A stretch of 64,000 bases of DNA from Arthrobacter sp. B3I4 (GTDB lineage Bacteria > Actinomycetota > Actinomycetes > Actinomycetales > Micrococcaceae), in NCBI RefSeq assembly GCF_030816855.1, contig NZ_JAUSYK010000001.1:1-64000 (forward strand), given 5' to 3'. The notes beneath the pieces were generated by a model that made no database searches, was not told where the DNA came from, and saw only the letters and a program-made list of their open reading frames with translations. Positions 39,803-47,629 of the stretch are shown here, one piece after another. A program made the position numbers and the translations under genes. Positions within the stretch are counted from its first letter, which is position 1; every line of letters starts with the position of its first letter.

Positions 39803-41956
39803 TTATTCGCTGCGGTGCCGACCGTGGGTGGCGATGTAGTCGGCGGCGGCCCGCTGCAGCTTGCGTTCCTTGGCCAACTGGCGCCGGAGGGTTGTGAGCT
39901 GCTCGCTGACGCGGGCCTGCTCCGCGGCGATCGCACGCTGCTCTGCCGCCTGCTCCTGGACCGCCCGGAGCGCCTCTGCCAGCTGCACCTGCTGCTCTGC
40001 GAGCAAACGCTGGGTCTGCAGCAGCAGCGGCAGGACGTCGGCGTCATTGGCGCGGGCGTCGGCCACCAGAGTCCTGGCCCGCAGGCGGGCGCCTTCACGC
40101 TCGGCCCGGGCCTCGCCGTCGTCGTTGCGGCTGGTCTCCTGCTCCGTCCGGCCGGCGGACGGGAAGCGGGATTCATTGGCGCGTTGCCGGCTCAGGACCT
40201 CGATGAACTCGCGGTCCAGGTCGACGATTCCGGTGGCTTGGTGTTCTTCGTCGGCGGACGACTCGGACGCCCCGGTGCCCTCTGCCCCGCCGGCGGCGAC
40301 GGCGTGCGCCGCTGCCCCGGCGTCGATGTCGGCACCGGAACCGGTGACGGCGGCGGACGCGGCCGCAGAAGGCGACGCTTCCGGCTGGATGTCCACCGTG
40401 CGACGCAGCGGCTTTTCCTTGATGAACAGCACGGCAACCAACGCCACGATGCCCACGATCGCTGAGATCATGAAGATTTCCGCCGTCGCGTCACCGTAGG
40501 CGGCGCGCATGATGTCGCGGATCTGCGGCGGGAGGTCCTTGAGGTCCATGCTGCCGCCGCTCGATCCGCCCTTGACCGGGATACCGGCCGCGGCCAGGCC
40601 CTCGGCGGCAAGGTCCTTCACCCGGTTACCCAGGATGGCGCCGAGTACGGAGACGCCGATGGCGCCGCCCACGGAGCGGAAGAAGGCCACGGAAGCGCTG
40701 GCGGTGCCGATGTCGGCGGCCCGGACGGTGTTCTGCACGGCCAGCACGAGGTTCTGCATCAGCAGGCCGAGCCCAAGGCCCAGCACGGCGGTGTAGAGAC
40801 CGGTGACCCAGAGTTCAGTGGTGTGGTCGATGGTACCGGCAAGGCCGAGGCCGCCGATGAGCAGGATGGAACCGGCGATCAGGTAGCGCTTCCACTTGCC
40901 GGTGCGGCTGATCAGCTGGCCGGAGAGCACCGAGCCGATCAGGTTGCCGGCGATCATCGGCAGCGTCAGCAGGCCGGCTTCGGTGGGGCTGGCACCGCGG
41001 GCCACCTGGTAGTACTGGCCGAGGAAGGCGGAGGAACCGAACATGCCGACGCCCACAGCCACGGAGGCCAGGATGGAAAGCGCGGTGGTGCGCTCGGAGA
41101 TGATCTTCAGCGGGATGATTGGCTGCGCCACCCGCGACTCGACGAAGACCAGCAGGGCCAGCAGGGCGATGCCGCCGCCGACCATCGCCACGGTCTGCCA
41201 GGACCACCAGTCGTAGTAGTCCGGGTTGCCGGCGAAGGAGACCCAGATCAGCAGCAGGCTGACGCCGGAGGTGAGCAGGATGGAACCCATCCAGTCGATC
41301 TTGGCCGGTCGCCTGACGTACGGCAGCTTCAGCGTGATCTGCAGCAGGATCAGGGCGACAACGGCCAGCGGCACGCAGACGAAGAAGGTCCAGCGCCAGC
41401 CCAGCGGGCTGTCGACGATGAAGCCGCCGAGCAGCGGGCCGCCGGCGGTACCGACAGCCATCACGCCGCCCATGTAGCCGGAGTACTTGCCGCGGTCCCG
41501 CGGCGGGATGATCGAGCCGATGATGGCCTGGGCCAGGGCCGTGAGGCCGCCCATGGCGACGCCCTGGATGACGCGGGCGGTCAGCAGCAGCGGGATGGTG
41601 TCGGAGAGACCCGCCATCACGGAGCCTGCAACGAAGATTACGATACTCAGCTGCACCAGCAGTTTCTTGTCGAACAAGTCCGCAAGCTTGCCCCAGATCG
41701 GGGTGGTGGCGGCGTTGGCGAGCAGCGCGGCGGTGATGACCCAGGCGAAGTCGGTCTGGGTGCCCTTGAGCTCCGACATGATGGTCGGCAGCGCGTTGGC
41801 GACGATGGTGCTGCTGATGATTGCGGTGAAGAACGCCGCCAGCAGGCCGGTGAGCGCCTCCATGATCTGCCGGTGGGTCATCGCCACCGGGGGTGCGGGT
41901 TGTGATTGTGGGGCGGGCGCCTGGGCTGGCCCGGCGGCCGCAGCGTGGCTGGCCAT
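39803..41956 (-). CDS. DHA2-type MFS exporter with long coiled-coil C-terminal tail
   Basis: A 717-residue drug:H+ antiporter. The 14-helix core has the DHA2 motifs (ANALPTIMSELKGTQTDFAWVITAALL, GKLADLFDKKLL, GLTALAQAIIGSIIPPRDRGKYSGYMG). After the last helix a soluble tail of about 205 residues follows: an Ala/Gly/Ser-rich acidic linker and then a long helix rich in Ala/Glu/Gln/Arg (LLAEQQVQLAEALRAVQEQAAEQRAIAAEQARVSEQ) with heptad-like spacing, predicted to be a coiled coil. Typical relatives are about 500 residues, so the tail is unusual. ATG 41956 is set by GAGGAG; it starts 4 bases after the marR stop, so both are co-transcribed. Confidence 0.87.
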   Translation of the reverse strand: MASHAAAAGPAQAPAPQSQPAPPVAMTHRQIMEALTGLLAAFFTAIISSTIVANALPTIMSELKGTQTDFAWVITAALLANAATTPIWGKLADLFDKKLLVQLSIVIFVAGSVMAGLSDTIPLLLTARVIQGVAMGGLTALAQAIIGSIIPPRDRGKYSGYMGGVMAVGTAGGPLLGGFIVDSPLGWRWTFFVCVPLAVVALILLQITLKLPYVRRPAKIDWMGSILLTSGVSLLLIWVSFAGNPDYYDWWSWQTVAMVGGGIALLALLVFVESRVAQPIIPLKIISERTTALSILASVAVGVGMFGSSAFLGQYYQVARGASPTEAGLLTLPMIAGNLIGSVLSGQLISRTGKWKRYLIAGSILLIGGLGLAGTIDHTTELWVTGLYTAVLGLGLGLLMQNLVLAVQNTVRAADIGTASASVAFFRSVGGAIGVSVLGAILGNRVKDLAAEGLAAAGIPVKGGSSGGSMDLKDLPPQIRDIMRAAYGDATAEIFMISAIVGIVALVAVLFIKEKPLRRTVDIQPEASPSAAASAAVTGSGADIDAGAAAHAVAAGGAEGTGASESSADEEHQATGIVDLDREFIEVLSRQRANESRFPSAGRTEQETSRNDDGEARAEREGARLRARTLVADARANDADVLPLLLQTQRLLAEQQVQLAEALRAVQEQAAEQRAIAAEQARVSEQLTTLRRQLAKERKLQRAAADYIATHGRHRSE

Positions 41957-41960
41957 ATGT

Positions 41961-42446
41961 TTACTCCTCAACAAAGGTGGTCGTGTCGGTGGGTCCGGCC
42001 GTCTTTGCCCGGGCTGAGTTCCGCAAGGATTCAGCTAGTTTCTTCAGGGTGCGCGCAGTCTCTTCGACGTCGTCCTCGCTCCAGTCCTGCAGGAAACCCT
42101 GCAAGGTAGCCGCCCGTTGCGCCTCAATGGAACGGAGCTTTTCAACCCCGGCCGGCGAGAGCGCAATCAGCTGCGCCCGCCCGTCCTCAGGATCGGGACG
42201 GCGCACCACATAGCCGTGGTCGACGAGCTCAGCCAGGTGCCGGCTGAGCACGGGAGCGCTGACGCCGAGCCGTTCCGCAAGCTGCGTGGCTCTGGTTTCG
42301 CCCTCCCCCACAAAGCGCAGCACGCCCTGCAACGCCACCCCCGTGTCGTCGCCGCGCAGGCTCGCTGCGGCGACGCACCGGACGGCGCGCTGAAGATCGA
42401 AGATTTGGTGGACCAGCTTGGCGGCAGTGGTCGAAGCAACTGACAT
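41961..42446 (-). CDS. MarR-family regulator of the DHA2 exporter
   Basis: A 161-residue winged-helix repressor. The DNA-binding region reads RATQLAERLGVSAPVLSRHLAELVDHGYVVRRPDPEDGRAQLIALSPAG, with the MarR wing residues DPEDGR. ATG 42446 is preceded by AAGGGG; an upstream in-frame ATG falls inside the palindromic operator. It leads a two-gene operon with the exporter and probably represses it from the 42475-42502 palindrome until a toxic ligand binds. Ligand unknown. Confidence 0.88.
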   Translation of the reverse strand: MSVASTTAAKLVHQIFDLQRAVRCVAAASLRGDDTGVALQGVLRFVGEGETRATQLAERLGVSAPVLSRHLAELVDHGYVVRRPDPEDGRAQLIALSPAGVEKLRSIEAQRAATLQGFLQDWSEDDVEETARTLKKLAESLRNSARAKTAGPTDTTTFVEE

Positions 42447-42474
42447 GTTCGGACGCCCCTTAATTGTTTGCCCG

Positions 42475-42502
42475 AAGCAACAATACGCCATATTGGTTGC
42501 TT
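42475..42502. promoter_or_regulatory. MarR operator upstream of marR-exporter operon
   Basis: AAGCAACAATA (42475-42485) and TATTGGTTGCTT (42491-42502) form a near-perfect inverted repeat around CGCCA; the only flaw is one extra G in the right arm. It is 28 bases upstream of the marR ATG and fits the size of a MarR dimer site. Confidence 0.6.
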
Positions 42503-42528
42503 TGGGAAACTAAGAGGCGCCCGGGGAA

Positions 42529-42594
42529 AGCGCGAACGTACACTTCAGGCCCCGGATCCGGGCGGATTCGGGGCCTGAAGTGTACGTTCGCGCT
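42529..42594. terminator. Long perfect hairpin, terminator of the ThDP/agmatinase operon
   Basis: Arms 42529-42554 and 42569-42594 are perfectly complementary over 26 bases around a 14-base loop. The hairpin lies 16 bases after the ThDP-enzyme stop and before the marR promoter, so it insulates the two leftward units. The arm length is more than a terminator needs, so a repeat-family origin is possible. Confidence 0.65.
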
Positions 42595-42610
42595 GTTGGG
42601 GTAACGCGGG

Positions 42611-44275
42611 TTAGACGTCCAGGTGGGTCGGAGCGAACATCTTGAGCAGGGTTTCGACGACGACGACGTTGGGGCCGTCCGCGGCGAAGCCCGCCTTCAG
42701 GGCCTCCCCCACGTCCTCCGGGGCTACCCGCACCGCCGGCACACCGAACGCCTCGGCCAGCTTGACGAAGTCAGGCCGGGCAAGCTCGGTGGCGGTGGCC
42801 TTACCGAAGGCCCCTGTCATGTATTCGCGCAGAATGCCGTACCCGCCGTCGTCGACGATCAGCCATGTGACCGGGACGTTGTGCTGCCTGGCGGTGGCCA
42901 GTTCCGAAATCGAGTACATCGCCGAGCCGTCGCCGGAGACCGCGAGCACCCGCGCGGAGCCGCCCGTTTTGCCGGTCGTTTCCAGGCCCACAGCACCGCC
43001 TATTGCCGCCGGGAACCCGAAGCCGAGGCCGCCGGCGCCCTGAGCCGAGTGGAACTGGCCCTCGCGGGCGTCCCAGCAGCTCCAGGCCCAGTAGGCGGAG
43101 ATGGTCATGTCCCAGAAGGTCTGCATCTGGGCGGGAACGGCCTCGCGGATGTCGGCCATGAACTTCAGTTCTTTGCTCAGGTCCTGGGACTCCAGCCGCG
43201 CCCGGACCTTGGCGAGGGTGTCCCTGACCAGTTCTTCGGGCGAGCTGCCGTGCCAGTCCGCGCGTTCCCCATGCGGTTCGGTCAGCGCCTCGTCGAGGGC
43301 GGCGAGCGCCTGGCCAGCGTCCGCACGGATCCCCAGGCCCGGCCGGTTCGACTCGAGCACGCGGGGTTCGGCGTCGACCTGGATGATCCGGCCGCGTGGT
43401 TCAAAGGTGAAGTAGTTGGAGGTGACTTCGCCCAGCGAGGAGCCAATGACGATCAGCACGTCGGCGTCCTCGAGCAGCTCCGTCATGTGCTGGTCCTCGA
43501 TCCAGGACTGGAGGGAGAGCTCGTGGTTCCAAGGGAAAGCACCGTTGCCGCCGGGCGTGGAGATCACGGGGGCGCGCAGTTTCTCCGCGATGGACAGGAG
43601 TTGCTTCTCGGCCCGCCCGCGCCGGGTGCCGCCGCCGGCAATGATCGCCGGGCGCTTCGCCTCGGAGAGCCACTTCACGGCTTCACGGATCAGCTCCACA
43701 CGGGGCGGATTGTCGGCGGCTTCGGCGAGCGCATCCTCCACCGGCGGCACCATGATCGGATCGAGCAGAACGTTCTGCGGAATCTCGAGCCAGACTGGAC
43801 CCTGCGGCGAGGAGATGGCCTCGGTCCAGGCGTCCTGGATGGCCGAGGGGATGCCGGAGGCGTGCTGGATCAGCCGCTGGCTCTTGGTCACGTTGGCGGC
43901 CGACGCCTTCTGGTCATCGAGCTGGTGCAGCATGCCCTTGCGGCGCGCGCCGAGGCCTTCGAGCGGGATCTGGCTGGCTACGACCACCATGGGGACGCCG
44001 GTGGCGTAGGCTTCCTGCAGCCCGGCCAGCGAGGTCAGCGCGCCGGGCCCGGTGGAGAGGAACAGGACACCGACTTCGCCGGTGGCCCGTGAGTAGCCGT
44101 CAGCGGCGAAGGCCGAGTTGTTTTCCACCCGCGAGGAGACGAACTGCAGTTTTCCGCGCCCCATGGCGTCGAAGAGGCCCAGGGCATGCTGGCCGGGGAT
44201 GCCGAAGACGGTCTTGGCGCCAAGCGCTTCCAGGGTCTCGACGACGAGGTCGCCGCCGTTGCGCACGCCGGTCAC
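42611..44275 (-). CDS. Acetolactate-synthase-like ThDP enzyme of guanidino cluster
   Basis: A 554-residue ThDP-dependent enzyme of the acetolactate synthase/benzoylformate decarboxylase superfamily. N-terminal [19 protein letters not shown] and [17 protein letters not shown] (activating Glu), and the C-terminal ThDP/Mg motif GDGSAMYS ... [10 protein letters not shown] are present; an Asp replaces the usual first Asn of NNGxYG. The ATG overlaps the agmatinase-family stop by 4 bases, so both are made together. It probably decarboxylates or ligates a 2-oxo acid produced from a guanidino compound. N2-(2-carboxyethyl)arginine synthase is a related ThDP enzyme that also works beside an agmatinase-like hydrolase, but no other clavam gene is present. 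Confidence 0.8.
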   Translation of the reverse strand: MTGVRNGGDLVVETLEALGAKTVFGIPGQHALGLFDAMGRGKLQFVSSRVENNSAFAADGYSRATGEVGVLFLSTGPGALTSLAGLQEAYATGVPMVVVASQIPLEGLGARRKGMLHQLDDQKASAANVTKSQRLIQHASGIPSAIQDAWTEAISSPQGPVWLEIPQNVLLDPIMVPPVEDALAEAADNPPRVELIREAVKWLSEAKRPAIIAGGGTRRGRAEKQLLSIAEKLRAPVISTPGGNGAFPWNHELSLQSWIEDQHMTELLEDADVLIVIGSSLGEVTSNYFTFEPRGRIIQVDAEPRVLESNRPGLGIRADAGQALAALDEALTEPHGERADWHGSSPEELVRDTLAKVRARLESQDLSKELKFMADIREAVPAQMQTFWDMTISAYWAWSCWDAREGQFHSAQGAGGLGFGFPAAIGGAVGLETTGKTGGSARVLAVSGDGSAMYSISELATARQHNVPVTWLIVDDGGYGILREYMTGAFGKATATELARPDFVKLAEAFGVPAVRVAPEDVGEALKAGFAADGPNVVVVETLLKMFAPTHLDV

Positions 44276-45363
44276 TTGGCAACTCCGGTTCCGGCGGGAG
44301 CCGGGGACGCCGCCGCCGCGAAGCCTGCCGGGCGGCGGGACTCCTGGCCGAGGACCTGCGCGGCGTAACCGTTCCGCGCAGCCGTCCGGTCGCCGTCGAC
44401 GGCATTGTCGGCCATCAGGGTGAGCAGCTCATATGCGACGTGACTTCCCGCGACGCCGGTGATGTCGGCATGGTCGTACGCGGGGGCCACCTCGACGACG
44501 TCGGCCCCCACGAGGTTCATGCCGCGGAAGCCGCGGATGATTTCGAGCAGTTCCCGGCTGGTGATGCCGCCGGCCTCCGGCGTGCCGGTGCCGGGCGCGT
44601 GCGCCGGATCCAGGACGTCGATGTCGACGGAGATGTAGAGCGGGCGGTTGCCGATCCGGTCGCGGACCTTGGCCACGGTTTCCAGCACGCCCTGGTAGTA
44701 GACGTCGGCGGAGGTGACGATGCCGAAGCCGAAGCGGTGGTCGTCGTCGAGGTCCTTTTTGCCGTATAGCGGGCCGCGGGTGCCGATGTGACTGATCGCC
44801 TCGGTGTCCAGGATGCCCTCCTCGACGGCGCGGCGGAAGGGGGTGCCGTGGGTGTATTCGGCGCCGAAGTAAGTGTCCCAGGTGTCCAGGTGCGCGTCGA
44901 AGTGCAGCATGGCGATGGGCTGGCCGGCCCGCTCGGCTGCTGCGCGGAGCAGGGGCAGCGCGATGGTGTGGTCCCCGCCAAGGGTAAGCAGCTTGCTGCC
45001 GGCGGCGGTCAGGTCCAGCGCGTTCTGTTGGATGCTTTCGATGGCTTCATGGATGTTGAACGGGTTGACGGCCATGTCCCCGGCGTCGGCGATCTGGACG
45101 TTCTCGAAGGGGCTGACATCCCAGGCCGGGTTGTAGGGCCGCAGCAGGCGGCTGGCCTCCCGGACGTGGTTGGCGCCGAACCGCGCCCCCGGACGGTAGG
45201 AGACGCCGGAGTCGAAGGGAACGCCGACCACGGTGACGTCAGCCTTGGCCACCTGGTCCAGCCGCGGCAGGCGGGCAAAGGTGGCGGCGCCGGCGTAGCG
45301 CGGGATGCGGGAGGAATCGATGGGGCCAAGGTTGCCGTTGGCCTCGCTGCGCAGCTCGTCCAA
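44272..45363 (-). CDS. speB: Agmatinase-family ureohydrolase
   Basis: A 363-residue binuclear-manganese ureohydrolase that releases urea from a guanidino substrate such as agmatine or guanidinobutyrate. Metal ligands are in [26 protein letters not shown] and [22 protein letters not shown]. The start is TTG 45363 with GAAGGAG 8 bases upstream. The N-terminal 45 residues and a C-terminal extension rich in Ala/Pro are longer than in typical SpeB (about 310 residues). First in the leftward operon with the ThDP enzyme; the cupin regulator and sodium symporter beyond the embedded AbiEi-like gene are likely partners. Confidence 0.85.
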   Translation of the reverse strand: MDELRSEANGNLGPIDSSRIPRYAGAATFARLPRLDQVAKADVTVVGVPFDSGVSYRPGARFGANHVREASRLLRPYNPAWDVSPFENVQIADAGDMAVNPFNIHEAIESIQQNALDLTAAGSKLLTLGGDHTIALPLLRAAAERAGQPIAMLHFDAHLDTWDTYFGAEYTHGTPFRRAVEEGILDTEAISHIGTRGPLYGKKDLDDDHRFGFGIVTSADVYYQGVLETVAKVRDRIGNRPLYISVDIDVLDPAHAPGTGTPEAGGITSRELLEIIRGFRGMNLVGADVVEVAPAYDHADITGVAGSHVAYELLTLMADNAVDGDRTAARNGYAAQVLGQESRRPAGFAAAASPAPAGTGVAK

Positions 45364-45405
45364 GAGAGGCGTCTCCTTCGGGGTTCAGTGGGTGGTGTGA
45401 CTGCC

Positions 45406-45432
45406 ATCATACACTCGAAAGTTGCTTGTTGC
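45406..45432 (-). promoter_or_regulatory. Promoter and half-operator of the speB-ThDP operon
   Basis: On the minus strand TATGAT (plus 45406-45411) is a good -10 hexamer 42 bases upstream of the TTG start; the -35 is poor. Just upstream GCAACAAG (plus 45425-45432) equals eight bases of the palindromic operator at 47504-47519, suggesting control by the same XRE-cupin regulator. Confidence 0.45.
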
Positions 45433-45486
45433 GCATCAGATGTTTACTCCGCTTGCACTTTCCCGGCGACCGGCTGTGGCGCCGCT

Positions 45487-45602
45487 GCGCTCCTGCCCAG
45501 CTACTTCTCACCTGCCCGGGTCCGGCGTTTGGCAAAGCCCGGGATTTCGCGGATGTACGGCGGGGCGGGCCGGTCGTCTGGCAAGTAACTGGGCGGGAAC
45601 GC
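45487..45602. repeat. Palindromic repeat element, copy 1
   Basis: A 116-bp element whose ends (45487-45506 and 45583-45602) are inverted repeats matching at 17 of 20 bases, with the core CTGCCCAG...CTGGGCGG. Its inner sequence, read on the minus strand, is recognisably similar to copy 2 at 46596-46700, so the two copies are in opposite orientation on either side of the AbiEi-like gene. It has the form of a REP/MITE-type non-coding element. Confidence 0.65.
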
Positions 45603-45709
45603 AGCCCCTTCCGCCCGAGAGTCATCCATGAATGCCAGCCAAGCCCGAATTGTCCAGATAGCAGGAAAGTCGGGTGCCGGAAACCGGTGGTGCACCCTGT
45701 ACTGGCCCT

Positions 45710-46534
45710 ATGGACCTTTTGACCTATCTGGACCGGGTGGGCGGCGTCGCCAGAACCGGCCAACTCCTGTCTGCGGGCTACAGCCGCACGGACGTTGCCC
45801 GGCTCGCCGCAGTCGTTCGCCAACCACGGCGGGGTGTCTTTGTCCTTCAAGGCTGCAAGCCCGAATTCCTCGCAGCGGTGCTGCACAATGCCCGGGTTAG
45901 CTGCGCCAGTGCCGCCGGCCACTACGGCCTGTGGCTGAGGCAGCCGCCGGACCGTTACCACCTGGCCTGCAACCACGGTCACGGCAGCGGTTTCGTGCGG
46001 CATCGGACGGTCAGGTTTCAGGGCCCCGCCGAAATTCCCGTGGCTGCGGTCGAAGACGTGGTGCTGCACGCTTTGGGCTGCCTCGCTCCCCCGGCCTCCA
46101 CCGCCATCGCGACGTCAGCCATGCGGCTACTGGGCGTCCCGTTGGAACTGCTGAAATCCGAACTCACGGCCGACCGCTCGGGCAGAGTCCGCGAAGCACT
46201 GCGCCAACTGGATCTGCGGGCTGAATCGATCGTCGAGGTCGATGCGCAGCACCTCTTCACAACCAACGGAATCGGCTACGACGCGCAGGTCTACTTGGCC
46301 GGAATCGGGCGCGTCGACTTCCTGCTGAACGGGTTCCTGATAGTCGAGGTGGACGGCTTTGCGTTCCACTCGAGCCGTGAGGCACTCCGCCGGGACCTGG
46401 GCCGGAACAACGCAGCGACTCTCAACGGTTTTGCCCAACTCCGGTACATGCCCGAGCATATTTGGTTCGAACCGGACCGGGTCTTGGCAGAGATCCGGGC
46501 AGTGCTGGCCCAGGGGCCGCGCCACACCATGTAA
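45710..46534 (+). CDS. AbiEi-like HTH protein fused to a DUF559 nuclease-like domain
   Basis: A 274-residue protein. The N-terminal half looks like the AbiEi-type antitoxin winged helix (YLDRVGGVARTGQLLSAGYSRTDVARLAAVVRQPRRGVFVLQG), followed by the transcriptional-regulator-like middle (VSCASAAGHYGLWLRQPPDRYHLACNHG). The C-terminal DUF559/Vsr-like region (GRVDFLLNGFLIVEVDGFAFHSSREALRRDLGRNNAATLNG) has the D...E-x-D pattern of PD-(D/E)xK nucleases. The start ATG 45710 is the family start; an upstream ATG at 45674 is in frame. It is monocistronic, bracketed by two inverted palindromic elements, and interrupts an otherwise coherent metabolic locus. Confidence 0.78.
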   Translation: MDLLTYLDRVGGVARTGQLLSAGYSRTDVARLAAVVRQPRRGVFVLQGCKPEFLAAVLHNARVSCASAAGHYGLWLRQPPDRYHLACNHGHGSGFVRHRTVRFQGPAEIPVAAVEDVVLHALGCLAPPASTAIATSAMRLLGVPLELLKSELTADRSGRVREALRQLDLRAESIVEVDAQHLFTTNGIGYDAQVYLAGIGRVDFLLNGFLIVEVDGFAFHSSREALRRDLGRNNAATLNGFAQLRYMPEHIWFEPDRVLAEIRAVLAQGPRHTM

Positions 46535-46595
46535 TCGCCGCGGGGCAACACACTGCAACCAGCACTTCCGCAACGCAACTCCACGCCCTGCGGCG

Positions 46596-46700
46596 ACGCT
46601 CCTGCCCAGTTACTCCGCAACCCGCGGCGGGCTGCCCGCGGAAATCCGGGGTTTTTGCCCAAGCCCGGCCAGACCAGCGGAAGTAACTGGGCAGGAGCGT
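46596..46700. repeat. Palindromic repeat element, copy 2
   Basis: A 105-bp element with perfect 19-base terminal inverted repeats (46596-46614 and 46682-46700), core CTCCTGCCCAGTTACT. The interior is partly palindromic and GC-rich and resembles copy 1 in reverse orientation. It lies between the AbiEi-like gene and the convergent cupin regulator, where it could also terminate transcription. Confidence 0.7.
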
Positions 46701-46797
46701 TGGCCGGGGAGCCAGGCGCGTTCCAGCCAGGTGCAGGAAAGGTTGCCGCGAACGCGGCGGCGGAAGGTGCGGGAGCGGGACGAACGCGGCGCAGAGG

Positions 46798-47373
46798 CTA
46801 GCGGCTGGCGGCGGGGACCAGGACCCAGAGCACCTCGACCGGGTGGTCCGTGGGATTGACCCAGGTGTGCGGCTCCCTGCCGGGAAAGGTAACGGTATCG
46901 CCGGTTTCCAGCTCGAATTCCTCGTTGGTGAGAACGAGCCGGATGCGGCCCTTGACCACATGGAGCACGTCGACGTCGCAATCCACCGCGTAAAGCTCAG
47001 ACTCGCCACGGCCGCGCGGCTCAATCACGGCCTGGATGATCTGCACCCGGCGCTCCGAGCGGGCCGTGAGCAGGCGCTCGACGATCCCCCGGCCGCCGAG
47101 GGAAATCCGCGGCCCCTCGCCGGCCTTGGTGAGGTGGGTCTCGGGCGCGGCAAACAAATCGCCGATGGAGACGGAGAGCACCTGGCACAGGGTCACGAGC
47201 GAAGCGACCGACGGCGACGTTAGGTCGCGTTCCACCCTGCTCAGGAATCCTTTAGTGAGGCCCGTGGCGTCGGCAACTTGTTCTATGGTGAGCCGCTGCG
47301 ACTGCCGGGCGGCACGGATCCTGGAGCCGATCGCTACCGGAGCGTTGCTCGGTTCCACGGGTAGAGCCTTCAT
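46798..47373 (-). CDS. XRE-cupin transcriptional regulator
   Basis: A 191-residue regulator with an N-terminal helix-turn-helix (IGSRIRAARQSQRLTIEQVADATGLTKGFLSRVERDLTSPSVASLVTLCQVL) and a C-terminal cupin sensor (DVLHVVKGRIRLVLTNEEFELETGDTVTFPGREPHTWVNP). Members of this class (PuuR-like) often control polyamine or amino-acid utilisation. ATG 47373 has AAAGG 7 bases upstream; a GTG 15 bases earlier is a weaker option. It is divergent from the sodium symporter, with palindromic operators between them, and most likely regulates symporter and speB-ThDP operon. Confidence 0.87.
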   Translation of the reverse strand: MKALPVEPSNAPVAIGSRIRAARQSQRLTIEQVADATGLTKGFLSRVERDLTSPSVASLVTLCQVLSVSIGDLFAAPETHLTKAGEGPRISLGGRGIVERLLTARSERRVQIIQAVIEPRGRGESELYAVDCDVDVLHVVKGRIRLVLTNEEFELETGDTVTFPGREPHTWVNPTDHPVEVLWVLVPAASR

Positions 47374-47471
47374 GGGAGAACCTTTCACGGCCGGCCGCGC
47401 GGCCCATCCTTGCAGCCAATCCTAGCCTCAGGCCACGGCCACACCACGCAGCAGGACACCGAAAGCATGCC

Positions 47472-47501
47472 TTGACTGTAACTGCGGTCACAGCCTAGTG
47501 T
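47472..47501 (+). promoter_or_regulatory. Promoter of the sodium symporter gene
   Basis: TTGACT (47472-47477), an 18-base spacer and TAGTGT (47496-47501) form a good promoter. The predicted start point near 47508 falls within the palindromic operator just downstream, a typical repressor arrangement. Confidence 0.6.
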
Positions 47502-47503
47502 TT

Positions 47504-47529
47504 GGCAACAAGTGTTGCCTAAAAGGCAA
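47504..47529. promoter_or_regulatory. Overlapping palindromic operators (GGCAACA/TGTTGCC)
   Basis: GGCAACA-AG-TGTTGCC (47504-47519) is a perfect 7+2+7 palindrome, and TTGCCT-AAA-AGGCAA (47515-47529) overlaps it. They sit on the start point of the symporter promoter and between it and the divergent XRE-cupin gene, which is the obvious candidate to bind them. Confidence 0.65.
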
Positions 47530-47629
47530 AACAAGCCAATTCGACCTACCGTCACGCAGTTAATGAGCCTGCCGCAGCGCTGCGGGCCGGCTCATCCAGG
47601 CTGCCAGAAAACGCTCCAAGGAGCCTTCA

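Larger units (their letters stand above)
45364..45709. other. 346-bp gap: speB promoter and a palindromic element
   Basis: The left part holds the leftward speB promoter region (TATGAT on the minus strand at plus 45406-45411, with GCAACAAG at plus 45425-45432). The right part holds a 116-bp palindromic element (45487-45602). I see no reliable coding frame; open frames on both strands start inside the repeat. Confidence 0.5.

Noticed and set aside
42611..45363. Clavam/beta-lactam biosynthesis cluster
   Set aside because: The pair of a ThDP enzyme and an agmatinase-like hydrolase recalls clavulanate genes, but no beta-lactam synthetase or oxygenase is present.
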